A DNA stretch of 45,432 nt from an uncultured Clostridium sp. (GCA_945931665.1 CAMEPL010000013.1:1-45432), one strand, 5' to 3'. Shown: positions 19,049 through 29,679, counted from the stretch's first letter. Program-made: numbers and translations. Notes: generated by a model not told the origin, from the sequence alone.

Positions 19049-19681
19049 TTATGGTCTTATTATTTTGTCAGCTTGGGACATTTTTTCTAATATAAAGTAC
19101 ATATTTGTCACTTCCCCAACTTCTAATTTTTCTGTTAAATCATAATAATTTAAGCAAGTACCACAACTTAAGATTTCTACACCTTGTGCTTGCAATGTTT
19201 TCAAATCATTTATAGAATTAGAGCCCTCTGTAGATAATTTAACTCCTGAATTGTAAAGTAATATCGTACTTGGAAGTTCATCTAATTCAGTTAAAGCAAA
19301 TATAAATCCTTTCATCAAGATTTGACCTAATTCTTCACTTCCTTCACCCATTTTATTACTACTTAATACTACAACTGTATTAGTTTTTTTATCTGGGTAA
19401 CAAATTTCTTCTTTATTTTCTTCTACATCATTTATTTCTTGTTGTTTAGTATCTTGTGCTTCTACTTTTATTTTTATTACGTAATGTTGATCTTCTATTT
19501 TTTCACATGTATATTCTAATTTTTTTTGTTTAGCCATTTTACTTAAATTTTGAACGGCTATTTCATTATCTACATGTACTTCTACTAAAGTAGATTCTGT
19601 TATTTCATTTAATGCCTTTTTTGTTTTTATAACTGGAATTGGGCATTGATCTCCCATTGCATCAACTTTTATTTCTTTCAT
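19049..19681 (-). CDS. yedF: YedF, sulfurtransferase-like selenium metabolism protein
   Basis: 210 residues. Residues 1-75 are a TusA/SirA-like domain with the CPIP motif at 13-16. An acidic linker follows, then a DsrE-like domain (TVVVLSSNKMGEG) with a Cys pair in SCGTCLNYYDL. This two-domain form is known from selenium-utilising bacteria and is thought to help selenium delivery, although its exact reaction is unproven. AGGAGG precedes the ATG; it is last in the selA-selB-selD-yedF series. Confidence 0.9.
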   Translation of the reverse strand: MKEIKVDAMGDQCPIPVIKTKKALNEITESTLVEVHVDNEIAVQNLSKMAKQKKLEYTCEKIEDQHYVIKIKVEAQDTKQQEINDVEENKEEICYPDKKTNTVVVLSSNKMGEGSEELGQILMKGFIFALTELDELPSTILLYNSGVKLSTEGSNSINDLKTLQAQGVEILSCGTCLNYYDLTEKLEVGEVTNMYFILEKMSQADKIIRP

Positions 19682-19732
19682 TATTATTCCTCCTAAAATT
19701 ACATTGTATATATTTAAACTTATTTTTATTAT

Positions 19733-20758
19733 CTAATTCACTATTATTTTATGTTGTTTTTCATTTACAACTTCCCCAATTACTCCACATGGTAAACTTA
19801 AATTATCTAGTTCTTTCATTATATCTTCCACATCCTCTGGGCCTACTGCTACTAATAATCCACCTGATGTCTGTGGGTCGAATAATATCTCTTCCATAGC
19901 AAAGTCATCTATATTAAATAAAACTTTATCTTGAAGGAAATTTCTATTTCTTTGTGCTGCAGCAGTTAGCAAGAATTCATCTGCATATTGTCTAGCTTCT
20001 TTTATGTATGGTACTTTTGTACTGTCTATAACTGCTGAGCATTCTCCTGCAACCATTTCATTTAAGTGTCCTAAAAGACTAAATCCTGTTACATCGGTAC
20101 AAGCATGTACATCATACTTTCTAATAATTTCTGCTGCATATTTATTTAGTGTACACATTGATTCTATAGCCTTGTCCATAGCTTCTTTACTAGCTTCACC
20201 TACTCTATTCGCTGTTGAAACTATACCAACACCTAGAGGTTTCGTAAGGATTAATTTATCGCCTACTCTGCATCCATTATTTTGATATATTTTATTTGGG
20301 TTTATAATTCCTGTAACAGATAAACCATACTTTACATCTTGGTCCATTATAGAATGTCCACCAGATAAAACTCCTCCAGCTTCTTCTACTTTTTCACTAC
20401 CACCTTGAATTATATCTCCTAATATGTTTAAATCCATTTGCTCTGGAAAACAAACTATATTTAAAGCAGTTTTAACTTCACCACCCATAGCATATATATC
20501 GCTTAATGCATTTGCTGCTGCTATTTTTCCAAATGTGTATGGGTCATCAACCATTGGTGGAAAGAAATCTAATGTTTGGACCATTGCAATATCGTCTGTC
20601 AATTTATATACAGATGCATCATCACTGCTTTCAAAGCCTATTAATAAATTATCATCATGTTTTTTCGATATTCTCTCTAAAACACGGCTTAAAATTCCCG
20701 GTCCTAACTTTGCAGTACAACCTCCACCTTTACAGAAAACTATATCTTTTTTACTCAT
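19733..20758 (-). CDS. selD: Selenide, water dikinase (selenophosphate synthetase), Cys form
   Basis: 341 residues from ATG 20758; an in-frame ATG two codons earlier is too close to the GAGG site. It makes selenophosphate from selenide and ATP. The active-site pair is C14 and K17 (GGCTAK); the codon is TGT, so this is a cysteine, not a selenocysteine, SelD. Further motifs are the DDASVY and [14 protein letters not shown] regions, [12 protein letters not shown] and a GGHS loop. It sits 30 nt after selB, consistent with one operon. Confidence 0.96.
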   Translation of the reverse strand: MSKKDIVFCKGGGCTAKLGPGILSRVLERISKKHDDNLLIGFESSDDASVYKLTDDIAMVQTLDFFPPMVDDPYTFGKIAAANALSDIYAMGGEVKTALNIVCFPEQMDLNILGDIIQGGSEKVEEAGGVLSGGHSIMDQDVKYGLSVTGIINPNKIYQNNGCRVGDKLILTKPLGVGIVSTANRVGEASKEAMDKAIESMCTLNKYAAEIIRKYDVHACTDVTGFSLLGHLNEMVAGECSAVIDSTKVPYIKEARQYADEFLLTAAAQRNRNFLQDKVLFNIDDFAMEEILFDPQTSGGLLVAVGPEDVEDIMKELDNLSLPCGVIGEVVNEKQHKIIVN

Positions 20759-20788
20759 AAGCATAACCTCTTTTCCTAATAAAGTTCC

Positions 20789-22672
20789 TTAATATAAAAT
20801 TCTTTTATCTTCTATTCTTTTTGTTATTCTATTTCTATCGAAATGTTCTAGTATTGCTATTGATGTTTTTCTATTTGATTTTATAATATCTCTAAATTCT
20901 GCTACTGTTATCTGTTTATTCTTTTTCAAATAATCAATTAGGTTTTGTTTTATATTTTCATATAAATCTTTATCAACATAATATTTATCATCTAATTTTT
21001 GAACTGTATCACCTATTAATGCTTCTAATACTTCCTCATAAAACTTATTTTTATTACAAATATCGTCTTTTGTGACAAGACAGCTCAATTGATTTTTTCT
21101 AACTGCATTTTCAATCTCTTTTTTAATAGATAATTGTTTTTGATTGAATACAACTTCAAATTCATAATTTGAAACTAAGTTATCTTTTACTTTTATTTGT
21201 TTATCTTCAACCATTTTATTTAGGATTACATCCATATCTTTAACCTTAAGATTGTTATCAACTCTAGACCTAAGTTCTTCTTTTAAAATACCCTTTCTAA
21301 GTCTATATTGTTTATGATACTTAGTTAAAATGTCTATAGTTTTATCTTTCAGTTTATTATAATGACTTATATGTAAATAATATTTATTTACACAAAATAC
21401 CTTATTTTCACTTATTAAAGTATAAAGCCCTTCTTTAATATATTCTTCTTTCTCTCCAGTATAACTAATTAAATCTTTTAATGTAATATAATTTGATAAA
21501 TTTAATTTTAAATATTCTTCTATTATATCTTTAAGCTCACCCTTTTCTTTTATTTTCAATGCCTCAATAACACTTTCATCATATATTTTATGTTTCTTTG
21601 GTGCTGTATCAATAATTACACCTCCACCAATTGTATCCATTGGTGAATAAGACCTAATTATAAATCTATCACCTTTTTTTGCTACCATTTTTTCTTCTAA
21701 CCTCAATTGAGCATAGCCACTTTCTCCATAATGTATTTCATCTTCATTTAAAGGTACAATTCTACATAATATCTGCTTTGTACCGTGAAAAATTCTTATT
21801 CTATCCCAATGTTTCAGACTCTTCTTGCAATGTTCAACTAATGATATATTCACATCTATCATCATAGATTCTTCAACAGAACCCGTTGCTGCAATAACAT
21901 CGCCCCTTTGAATTTCGCCTACTTTTATATTAGATAAATTTATTGCTGTTCTTTGTCCTGCATAAGCTTCCTTCACATCACACCCATGAACTTGTATATT
22001 TCTAACTTTTACTTTCTTCTCACTAGGATATATAGTCATCTCATCATCCACAGATATTTGTCCTTCAATTAAAGTTCCTGTTACAATCGTTCCGAAACCT
22101 TTTAGAGAAAATACTCTGTCTATGCTCATTCTCGCTGGTGAATCTATTTTCTTTTCTTCTATATCTTCACTTAACTCATCAATCTTTTTAATTAATTCAT
22201 CTAGCCCTCTTCTCGATATAGAATCAACTTCTACAATTGGTGCATTTTCTATAAACAATCCTTTTGTCTTTTCCCTTACTTCATCTTTTACTAATTCTAT
22301 AAATTCTTCATCTACTAAATCACATTTAGTTAAAACGATTATTCCTTTTTTTACACCTAAATAGTTTAAGATGTCTAAATGCTCCGCAGTTTGGGGCATT
22401 ACCCCTTCATCTGCAGCTACTACAAGCAAAACTATATCTATTCCACATGCACCGGCTAGCATGTTCTTTATAAACTTCTCGTGACCAGGCACATCCACTA
22501 TTCCAACTCTTTTTTTACTTGGTAAATCAAAATATGTAAAACCTAAATTAATAGATATTCCCCTTTGTTTTTCTTCTTTTAAACTATCTGTATCTCTACC
22601 AGTTAGAGCTTTTATTAATGTCGTCTTTCCATGATCTATATGTCCTGCTGTTCCCAAAATTACGTTCTTCAT
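20789..22672 (-). CDS. selB: Selenocysteine-specific elongation factor SelB
   Basis: 627 residues, normal for SelB. The GTPase domain has GHIDHGKT at 10-17, DVPGHEKF at 60-67 and TKCD near 116. EF-Tu-like beta-barrel domains follow, and the last 250 residues are winged helices that bind the SECIS hairpin (for example [10 protein letters not shown], and [16 protein letters not shown] near the end). It delivers Sec-tRNA to UGA codons that have a SECIS just downstream, as at 25055 and 40564 here. GGGGGA precedes the ATG; selA ends 23 nt upstream. Confidence 0.96.
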   Translation of the reverse strand: MKNVILGTAGHIDHGKTTLIKALTGRDTDSLKEEKQRGISINLGFTYFDLPSKKRVGIVDVPGHEKFIKNMLAGACGIDIVLLVVAADEGVMPQTAEHLDILNYLGVKKGIIVLTKCDLVDEEFIELVKDEVREKTKGLFIENAPIVEVDSISRRGLDELIKKIDELSEDIEEKKIDSPARMSIDRVFSLKGFGTIVTGTLIEGQISVDDEMTIYPSEKKVKVRNIQVHGCDVKEAYAGQRTAINLSNIKVGEIQRGDVIAATGSVEESMMIDVNISLVEHCKKSLKHWDRIRIFHGTKQILCRIVPLNEDEIHYGESGYAQLRLEEKMVAKKGDRFIIRSYSPMDTIGGGVIIDTAPKKHKIYDESVIEALKIKEKGELKDIIEEYLKLNLSNYITLKDLISYTGEKEEYIKEGLYTLISENKVFCVNKYYLHISHYNKLKDKTIDILTKYHKQYRLRKGILKEELRSRVDNNLKVKDMDVILNKMVEDKQIKVKDNLVSNYEFEVVFNQKQLSIKKEIENAVRKNQLSCLVTKDDICNKNKFYEEVLEALIGDTVQKLDDKYYVDKDLYENIKQNLIDYLKKNKQITVAEFRDIIKSNRKTSIAILEHFDRNRITKRIEDKRILY

Positions 22673-22695
22673 CTCAAGAATATCCCCCTGAAAAT

Positions 22696-24099
22696 TTAAT
22701 TAAAAATATGTTTTAATTCTTTTATTATAAAGTCAAATTCATCCTCTTCTATAGTTCTAATATCTAACATATATTTATCTTCATTTATCCTACCTATTAT
22801 ATGAGACTCGCTATTTCTAAGTCTCTTTTCAAGATAAGACACACTAAATTTATTTGGTTTTATTGTTATAATATATGTATCTAGTTTTTCTAATGGCATT
22901 GAGCCTCCACCAACTTGAGACATTCCTTTTTCTTTGCCGACTTCTGCATCTATATTTAAAGACATTATTCTATCTAAGAGTATTTCTGATTTTCTCTCTA
23001 ATTCGTCTATACTGCAAGTAATCATTCTTAAAGTTGGTATATTTTTTATTGCGTCATCTTCATTTAAATACATTCTCAATGTAGCTTCTAAAGCTGCTAT
23101 TGTCATTTTGTCCACTCTAAGTGCTCTTGTAAGTTGATTTTTTTTCATTTTTTCTATATATTCTTTTTTCCCAACTATAATCCCAGCTTGTGGTCCTCCG
23201 AGCATCTTGTCTCCACTGAATGTAACTATATCTGCTCCGTTTTTAATAGAATCTATTACAGTAGGTTCATATGATAATCCATACTTAGATAAATCAACAA
23301 ATACCCCACTTCCTAAATCTTCTATAATAGGTATATCTTTAAATTCTCCTTGTTCTTTTAGCTCATCTATTCCCACAGATTCAGTAAATCCTAAAATACG
23401 ATAATTACTAGTATGGACTTTCATTATTGCTTTAGTTTCTTCACTAATTGCCTCTTTATAATCTTCTATATGTGTTTTATTAGTTGAACCAACTTCAACT
23501 AACTTTCCACTCCCTAATTCCATTATCCTAGAAATTCTAAAGCTTCCCCCAACTTCAACAAGTTCACCTCGTGAAACAATTACTTCTCCATCTTTTGCTA
23601 TTGTATTTAACACTAATAATACTGCCGCCGCATTATTATTTACTATTAATACATCTTCCGCACCTGTTAAACGTTTTATTATATCAACTAAATGGTCATA
23701 TCTAGAGCCTCTTTTGCCCTTTGACAAATTGTACTCCAAATTTGAATATCCAAAACCAATTTGAATTAATTCTTCTTGCACTTTTGGACTTAATTTAGAG
23801 CGCCCTAAATTAGTATGTATAACTATACCTGTCCCATTTATAACTCTTTTTATAGATAGTTGGAATTTACTTTTTGTAGAATGGATTATATCATTTATTA
23901 AAATTTCTTCTTCTATATTAAATAGGTTTAAATTATCTTCATCTAAATTAATAATTTCTTGCCTTTTAAGTTCTATTACTTCCCTTATAGATTCTATTAC
24001 TAACTGTCTTGGATAATTATTTAATAAACCTTCTATTTTATAATTTGACAGGACCTTGTCAACTGAAGGCAATTTTGCAAAAATACTACCCTTGTTCAA
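22696..24099 (-). CDS. selA: L-seryl-tRNA(Sec) selenium transferase
   Basis: 467 residues with a TTG start at 24099 behind GGGGGG. It converts Ser-tRNA(Sec) to Sec-tRNA(Sec) with selenophosphate, using PLP. The N-terminal helical region begins AKLPSVDKVLSN. RVINGTGIVIHTNLGRS marks the start of the PLP core, and K298 in SGDKMLGGPQ is the PLP lysine. It is divergent from the tRNA-Sec gene, whose promoter is about 110 nt away. Confidence 0.96.
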   Translation of the reverse strand: MNKGSIFAKLPSVDKVLSNYKIEGLLNNYPRQLVIESIREVIELKRQEIINLDEDNLNLFNIEEEILINDIIHSTKSKFQLSIKRVINGTGIVIHTNLGRSKLSPKVQEELIQIGFGYSNLEYNLSKGKRGSRYDHLVDIIKRLTGAEDVLIVNNNAAAVLLVLNTIAKDGEVIVSRGELVEVGGSFRISRIMELGSGKLVEVGSTNKTHIEDYKEAISEETKAIMKVHTSNYRILGFTESVGIDELKEQGEFKDIPIIEDLGSGVFVDLSKYGLSYEPTVIDSIKNGADIVTFSGDKMLGGPQAGIIVGKKEYIEKMKKNQLTRALRVDKMTIAALEATLRMYLNEDDAIKNIPTLRMITCSIDELERKSEILLDRIMSLNIDAEVGKEKGMSQVGGGSMPLEKLDTYIITIKPNKFSVSYLEKRLRNSESHIIGRINEDKYMLDIRTIEEDEFDFIIKELKHIFN

Positions 24100-24208
24100 G
24101 CCAATCCCCCCTGTAGTTCTATTCTTTTATTTTAATATAATAATTATAGCTTATTTTGTATACTAATACTTAGTTTTATAGCTTTTATTACAAATTTTGG
24201 AAACAAAG

Positions 24209-24237
24209 TTGAAATTTGAATTATATGTTGCTATTAT
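24209..24237 (+). promoter_or_regulatory. Promoter for tRNA-Sec
   Basis: TTGAAA (24209-24214) and TATTAT (24232-24237) are 17 nt apart and end 49 nt before the tRNA. Confidence 0.6.
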
Positions 24238-24286
24238 TAAATAGTAATATATTTATTATGTAAAAATAGACATATTTATATTTTTT

Positions 24287-24383
24287 GGGGTAGGATGAGT
24301 TCTGGTGTTCTCTCTAGTCTTCAAAACTAGTATGAGGGGTTAAGAGCCTCTTAGGTGGGTTCGATTCCCACCCTATCCCGCCA
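24287..24383 (+). tRNA. selC: tRNA-Sec (anticodon TCA)
   Basis: 97 nt including an encoded CCA. An 8-bp acceptor stem (GGGGTAGG with CCTATCCC), discriminator G at 24380, and a 5-bp T stem (GTGGG/CCCAC around TTCGATT) give the 8+5 pairing typical of bacterial tRNA-Sec. The anticodon stem CTAGT/ACTAG encloses CTTCAAA with TCA at 24321-24323. A long variable arm (GAGG...CCTC) follows. It is read by SelB at UGA codons and lies between selA and fdhF. Confidence 0.97.
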
Positions 24384-24390
24384 ATTATTT

Positions 24391-24425
24391 AGGTTACTAA
24401 TACAAAAAATTAGTAACCTTTTTTA
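24391..24425 (+). terminator. Terminator after tRNA-Sec
   Basis: AGGTTACTAA (24391-24400) pairs perfectly with TTAGTAACCT (24410-24419), followed by a T run. It separates the tRNA transcript from the fdhF operon. Confidence 0.9.
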
Positions 24426-24536
24426 TATTCTTTTAAACATAATCATTATTTCTGCTTCAAAATAGTATATGTATTTTTGTGTATTTCTAATCCAACAAGT
24501 TTCTTAGTTTGATATAATAAAATTATATGGAATTTG

Positions 24537-24564
24537 TTGTAATTCTTATTATACACTTTATAAT
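24537..24564 (+). promoter_or_regulatory. Likely promoter of the fdhF-hydA operon
   Basis: TTGTAA (24537-24542), a 16-nt spacer and TATAAT (24559-24564), about 70 nt before the fdhF start. I see no sigma-54 -24/-12 site. Confidence 0.5.
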
Positions 24565-24634
24565 GAATTTTTTTATAACAAATACCATTCTACTATTCCA
24601 CCCAATAATCATTCTTAAAAGGAGGTAAAACAAA

Positions 24635-26779
24635 ATGGAAAAAAAGGTTTTAACCACATGTCCATATTGTGGTGCTGGATGTCAATTCTATCTTGTTGTA
24701 GATGAATCTAAGAATAAAATCCTTAGAAGTGAACCTGCAAACGGAAGAACAAATCAAGGCACACTTTGTTTAAAAGGACATTATGGATGGGACTTCTTAA
24801 ACGACCCTCAAATCCTAACACCGCGTCTTACAAAACCACTTATCAGAAAAAATGGTGTTTTAGAAGAGGTTGAATGGGAAGAAGCAATTACTTACACAGC
24901 TAAAAGACTCAATGAAATCAAAGAAAAATATGGCCCTGATTCCATAATGGGTACTGGTTCTGCCAGAGGTCCTGGTAATGAAGCAAACTACATCATGCAA
25001 AAATTTATGAGAGCAACAATTGGTACAAATAACGTTGACCACTGTGCTCGTGTCTGACATGCTCCTTCTGTAGCCGGTCTGGCTTACTCATTAGGTAGTG
25101 GAGCTATGTCTAACTCTATACCAGAAATTGAAGATGCTAATTTATTATTAATCTTTGGATATAATGGAGCTGATTCACATCCAATTGTTGCGAGAAGAAT
25201 TGTTAAAGCAAAAGAAAAAGGCGCAACATTAATAACTGTTGACCCAAGGGTTACTGAAACAGCAAGAATTTCTGATATGCATTTACCTATCAAAGGTGGT
25301 ACTAATATGATATTAGTTAATGCATTCGGAAATGTTTTAATCAACGAAAAGTTATATGATGAAGAGTTTGTAAAAGAACATACAGATAACTTTGAGGAAT
25401 ATAAAAAAATTGTAGAACCTTACACTCCTGAATATGCAGCCAAATATACTAATATTCCGGCCGATATAATCAGAAAAACTATGAGAGAATATGCTAAAGC
25501 TAAAGATTCAATGATTCTTTATGGTATGGGTGTATGTCAATTCTCACAAGCAGTTGATGTTGTAAAAGGCTTGGCATCACTTGCATTACTTACTGGAAAC
25601 CTTGGTAGACCTAATGTCGGAATAGGACCTGTCCGTGGACAAAATAATGTCCAAGGTGCTTGCGATATGGGTGCTTTACCAGACTGTTATCCAGGATATC
25701 AAAAAGTTACTAATCCCGAAATAAGAGCAAAATTTGAAAAAGCTTGGGGAGTAAAACTCCCTGGCGAAGTTGGACTTAAATTAACAGAAGTTCCACATGC
25801 AGTTTTAGAAGAACATAAAATTAAAGCTTACTATATCTTTGGTGAAGACCCAGTTCAAAGCGACCCTGATGCTGGCGAAGTAAGAAAGGCACTTGATGAA
25901 TGTGAATTTATAGTTGTTCAAGATATATTTATGAATAAAACAGCACTTCACGCTGATGTTATCTTCCCTGCTACATCTTGGGGTGAACATGACGGAGTTT
26001 ATTCTTGTGCCGACAGAGGATTCCAAAGAATTAGAAAAGCAGTTGAACCAAAAGGCGATGTAAAAACTGACTGGCAAATAATCTGTGAAGTTTCTACTGC
26101 TATGGGATATCCAATGCATTACAACAATACTAAAGAAATATGGGATGAAATGAGAAGCCTAACTCCTAGTTTCTTTGGAGCGACTTATGAAAAGATGGAA
26201 AAATACGGCTGTATCCAATGGCCATGTAGAGATGAATCTGATTCTGATTTAGGAACTATGTACTTACACAAAGATGGAATATTCTCTACTCCAGACCATA
26301 AAGGTCAATTATTTGCAGCAGAATGGAGACCTCCATACGAAATTGAGGACGAAGAATATCCATTTAGTTTATCTACTGTAAGAGAAGTTGGTCATTATTC
26401 TGTAAGAACAATGACTGGTAACTGTAGAACTCTTGCTCAATTAGAAGATGAACCTGGTTATCTACAACTAAATCCAAAAGATGCTCAAAAACTTGGAATC
26501 AATGAAAATGAAATCATAAAAGTAAGCTCTAGAAGAGGTAGTGTTTTTACAAGAGCATTAGTTACAGACAGAGTTCAACCAGGATCTACGTATATGACTT
26601 ACCAATGGTGGGTTGGTGCTTGTAATGAACTTACTGTCGCTAGTCTTGACCCTATTTCAAAAACTCCAGAATATAAATATTGTGCTGTTAAAATCGAAAA
26701 AATAGATAATCAAGATTGGGCTGAACAACATGTTAAAGACATCTATAAAGACCTAAAAGAAAAAATGCATACCAAATAA
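24635..26779 (+). CDS. fdhF: Selenocysteine formate dehydrogenase catalytic subunit (FdhF type)
   Basis: 714 residues when TGA at 25055-25057 is read as Sec141. The codon context (CARV-U-H) and the SECIS hairpin right after it support recoding; the two apparent open frames are one gene. C9, C12, C16 and C45 bind the N-terminal [4Fe-4S] cluster, then come molybdopterin-binding domains (GPVRGQNNVQGACDMGALPD, split as GPVRGQNNVQGA and CDMGALPD). It interconverts formate and CO2 at a Mo- or W-bis-pterin with Sec as ligand. The start has AAGGAGGT. The three downstream genes suggest electrons pass through ferredoxin-like subunits to the [FeFe] hydrogenase, as in HDCR. Confidence 0.96.
25055..25089 (+). 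promoter_or_regulatory. SECIS element in fdhF
   Basis: TGA at 25055-25057, then an apical stem GCC (25073-25075)/GGC (25081-25083) with loop GGTCT (25076-25080), extended by GTA/TAC around a bulged T. The GGUCU loop and its position 21 nt from the TGA match bacterial fdhF SECIS elements bound by SelB. Confidence 0.85.
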
Positions 26780-26824
26780 GCTTAGGAAATAAATATTTAA
26801 ATTAATATCGAAAGGGGAAATATT

Positions 26825-27376
26825 ATGAAAAACAAATTAGGAGCATTTGTCGTTGCTGACCCTAATAAGTGTACTGGATGCAGAGCATGTGAAGTTGCTT
26901 GTTTTGCTACACACAATGCAAACAACAATGTAGGATGTACAGTTGGAACAGTTGATATTCCTGTGATTCCTAGACTTTATTTAGTAAAAGATGATGTTAT
27001 CTGTATGCCTATACAATGCAGACATTGTGAAGATGCACCTTGCTTAAACACATGTCCTGTAAAAGCAATTTCTAGAATAAATAATTCTGTAATTGTCGAT
27101 GAAGTAAAATGTATTGGATGTAAAACTTGCTTACTTGCATGTCCATTTGGTGCAATCGATTTATTAACTCAATATGCTGATGGAAAACCTGTTGAACAAA
27201 GGGCAATCGATGAAAGTAATAAAATTGCTTATAAATGTGATTTATGCAAGGATAAGGATAAATTAGCTTGTGTTAATGCCTGTCCTAACCAAGCTCTAAA
27301 ACTCGTTACTCCTTTAGAAGATAAAAAAGCTAAAAATATCAGAGCTGCTATGAGCTTATTATCAACTAATAAATAA
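26825..27376 (+). CDS. HycB/HydN-like ferredoxin subunit with four [4Fe-4S] clusters
   Basis: 183 residues, soluble. Cys motifs in order are CTGCRACEVAC, CRHCEDAPCLNTCP, CIGCKTCLLACP and CDLCKDKDKLACVNACP, which are enough ligands for four [4Fe-4S] clusters. Such proteins wire FdhF to a hydrogenase or other partner (HycB and HydN in E. coli; HycB1-3 in Acetobacterium HDCR). It lies 45 nt after fdhF and 11 nt before hydA. A second paralogue closes the operon, so one may contact FdhF and the other HydA. Confidence 0.92.
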   Translation: MKNKLGAFVVADPNKCTGCRACEVACFATHNANNNVGCTVGTVDIPVIPRLYLVKDDVICMPIQCRHCEDAPCLNTCPVKAISRINNSVIVDEVKCIGCKTCLLACPFGAIDLLTQYADGKPVEQRAIDESNKIAYKCDLCKDKDKLACVNACPNQALKLVTPLEDKKAKNIRAAMSLLSTNK

Positions 27377-27387
27377 AGGAGGATAAA

Positions 27388-28755
27388 ATGATGATTGTTA
27401 GTATAGATAAAGATTTATGTACAGGATGTCAAGAATGTGTTAAAGTGTGTCCAGCTTATGCAATAACTGGTGAACCAAATAAACCACAAGAAATTAATCC
27501 TGATAGATGTGTAATATGTGGACAATGTGTTCAAGTTTGTAAATCATATGCATCAATTATAGACAATGGTGAAGAATTTGTTGAAAATAAAAAACACGAA
27601 AGAAAAATACCAGATGTTATAAATGAACCTCTATTTGCTGCAAACAATGTATGTGATGTAGATAAAGTTAAAGCTGCTTTAAAAGACCCTACTAAAATAA
27701 CTATGGTTCAATGTGCTCCAGCTGTTAGAGTTGCTCTTGGAGAAGATTTCGGAATGGAACTTGGTTCTTTAACTCCAGGGAAAATGGCTGCAGCATTAAA
27801 AGCACTTAAATTTGATAAAGTTTATGATACAAACTTTGCAGCAGATTTAACTATAATGGAAGAAGGAAATGAATTAATTAAAAGAATTCAAGAAGGCGGC
27901 ACTCTACCTATGTTTACTTCTTGTTGCCCAGCTTGGGTTAAATTCTTAGAAACTAATTACTCTGAATTAACTGACCATTTATCTTCTTGCAAATCACCAC
28001 AACAAATGGGTGGTGCTGTATTTAAAACTTATGGTGCAAAAGTAAATAATATAGATGCAAAAGATATTTATAGTGTTTCTATAATGCCTTGTACTTGTAA
28101 AAAATTTGAATGTGATAGACCTGAAATGAACTCAAGTGGCTATCGTGATGTAGATGCTGTTTTAACAACTAGAGAACTTGCTTATTTGATAAAAGATGCT
28201 GGAATAGATTTTAATTCTCTAGAAGAAATCCCATTTGAAAGCCCATTAGGTGTTTATACTGGTGCTGGTACTATATTCGGTGTAACTGGTGGTGTTATGG
28301 AAGCCGCACTTAGAACTGCATACGAAGTAATAACTGGTGAAGAAATTCCAAGTATAGATATTCCTGCTGTTAGAGGCTCTGATGGATTTAGGACTGCTGA
28401 AGTAAAAATTGGTGAATTAACACTTAAAGTTGGAGTTGTAACTAATCTAAAAAATGTAGTTCCTGTTTTAGAAGATTTAAAAGCTGGAAAACTCGACTTA
28501 CATTTCATCGAAGTTATGACTTGTCCAGTTGGATGTGTAAGTGGTGGAGGTCAACCAAAACTACTATTAGAAGAATACAGAGAAATTGCATACAATAATA
28601 GAATAAAATCTACTTATACACATGATGCTAATTTACCACTTAGAAAATCTCATACTAATCCTGAGATTGCTAATATTTACTCTAACTTCTTAAAAGAACC
28701 TTTAGGCCCAGTATCTCATCATTTATTACACACTAAGTATTGCATAAAAAAATAA
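27388..28755 (+). CDS. [FeFe] hydrogenase, HDCR-type HydA2
   Basis: 455 residues. Two N-terminal [4Fe-4S] motifs (CTGCQECVKVCP, CVICGQCVQVCK) are followed by the H-cluster domain: TSCCPAW at 177-183, MPCTCKKFECDR, and MTCPVGCVSGGGQP, the three binding signatures of group A [FeFe] hydrogenases. It lacks the longer N-terminal NuoG-like region of bifurcating hydrogenases. Size and context fit HydA2 of the hydrogen-dependent CO2 reductase. The maturases HydE, HydF and HydG are not in the window. AAAGGAGG precedes the start. Confidence 0.95.
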   Translation: MMIVSIDKDLCTGCQECVKVCPAYAITGEPNKPQEINPDRCVICGQCVQVCKSYASIIDNGEEFVENKKHERKIPDVINEPLFAANNVCDVDKVKAALKDPTKITMVQCAPAVRVALGEDFGMELGSLTPGKMAAALKALKFDKVYDTNFAADLTIMEEGNELIKRIQEGGTLPMFTSCCPAWVKFLETNYSELTDHLSSCKSPQQMGGAVFKTYGAKVNNIDAKDIYSVSIMPCTCKKFECDRPEMNSSGYRDVDAVLTTRELAYLIKDAGIDFNSLEEIPFESPLGVYTGAGTIFGVTGGVMEAALRTAYEVITGEEIPSIDIPAVRGSDGFRTAEVKIGELTLKVGVVTNLKNVVPVLEDLKAGKLDLHFIEVMTCPVGCVSGGGQPKLLLEEYREIAYNNRIKSTYTHDANLPLRKSHTNPEIANIYSNFLKEPLGPVSHHLLHTKYCIKK

Positions 28756-28769
28756 AGGGGGTCTAAGTA

Positions 28770-29324
28770 ATGAATTATTTTGTTGTAGCTGATCCTATAA
28801 AATGTATTGGATGTAGAACTTGTATGATTGCTTGTGTTGTTGAACACAGCGGTGAAGATATATTTTATGAAAATCCAGAAGAAATAAACTTCAATCCTAA
28901 ACTTGAAGTTGTAAAAAATGCACAAGTTTCTGTACCTATTCAATGTAGACAATGCGAAGATGCACCTTGTGCAAAAGCATGTCCACAAGATGCTATTAGC
29001 AAAGTAGATAATGCTATCATAGTAGACCAACAAAAATGTATAGGTTGCAAAAACTGTATGCTTGCTTGCCCATTTGGTGCTATTAACTTAAATGATGCTG
29101 AGTCTGGATGTACAGTAGATTTATCAAGTTTACCAGATGATAAACTTTTCTGCATTGAAAAAATGGTAGCAAATAAATGTGACCTTTGCAGAGGCTCTGA
29201 AAAAGGTCCTGCATGTGTAAGAGTCTGTCCAACTTCTGCATTTAAAATTGTTAAAGAGGAAGACCTTGCAACTGCTGTTAAAAACAAAAGAAAAGCATCT
29301 GCTATTGAAACAAATAGTTTATAA
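28770..29324 (+). CDS. Second HycB-like ferredoxin subunit with four [4Fe-4S] clusters
   Basis: 184 residues, paralogous to the 183-residue protein two genes upstream. Motifs are CIGCRTCMIAC, CRQCEDAPCAKACP, CIGCKNCMLACP and CDLCRGSEKGPACVRVCP. It follows hydA by 14 nt with an AAAGGGGG ribosome site and is the last gene before a terminator. It probably forms part of the electron wire between the dehydrogenase and hydrogenase subunits; which subunit it touches is not shown by sequence. Confidence 0.92.
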   Translation: MNYFVVADPIKCIGCRTCMIACVVEHSGEDIFYENPEEINFNPKLEVVKNAQVSVPIQCRQCEDAPCAKACPQDAISKVDNAIIVDQQKCIGCKNCMLACPFGAINLNDAESGCTVDLSSLPDDKLFCIEKMVANKCDLCRGSEKGPACVRVCPTSAFKIVKEEDLATAVKNKRKASAIETNSL

Positions 29325-29367
29325 ATATAAATTTAATAAAAAAATATATATTTACAACTAAAATCTA

Positions 29368-29393
29368 ATGCCCCTTACCTCTGTAAGGGGCAT
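29368..29393 (+). terminator. Terminator after the fdhF-hydA operon
   Basis: ATGCCCCTTAC (29368-29378) pairs with GTAAGGGGCAT (29383-29393) around CTCT. A moderately T-rich tail follows. Confidence 0.8.
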
Positions 29394-29614
29394 ATTATTT
29401 CATCTTAATAATTATAAGTTATCATATTTTAAATATAATTAAATTTTTTGGTGTTTATAACAACCGCAATTTTTACTATAAAATAATATTATATAATTAT
29501 GAGATTATATTTAGAACTATTTTGTGCATAAGACATGTATATTATTTATTATCAACATAAATAACACCATATTCGTCAAACCCTTTATTCTTATAAAGAT
29601 TTGAAACCCATAAT

Positions 29615-29650
29615 AAGGTACAATGTAAATACCGATTTACATTGTACCTT
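29615..29650 (-). terminator. Bidirectional terminator-like hairpin after the Moco genes
   Basis: A perfect 16-bp stem joins 29615-29630 and 29635-29650 with loop ACCG. It lies 30 nt beyond the mogA/moaB stop. The T run is weak on both strands. The rest of the convergent region 29394-29679 is AT-rich with no gene seen. Confidence 0.65.
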
Positions 29651-29679
29651 TATTCAAACTATTAAAATTAAATTAATAA

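Noticed and set aside
24635-25057. Short 140-residue open frame ending at TGA, followed by a separate 557-residue frame
   Set aside because: The TGA is in frame, has the CARV-U-H context of FdhF enzymes and is followed by a SECIS hairpin; it is one selenoprotein gene, not a pseudogene or two genes.
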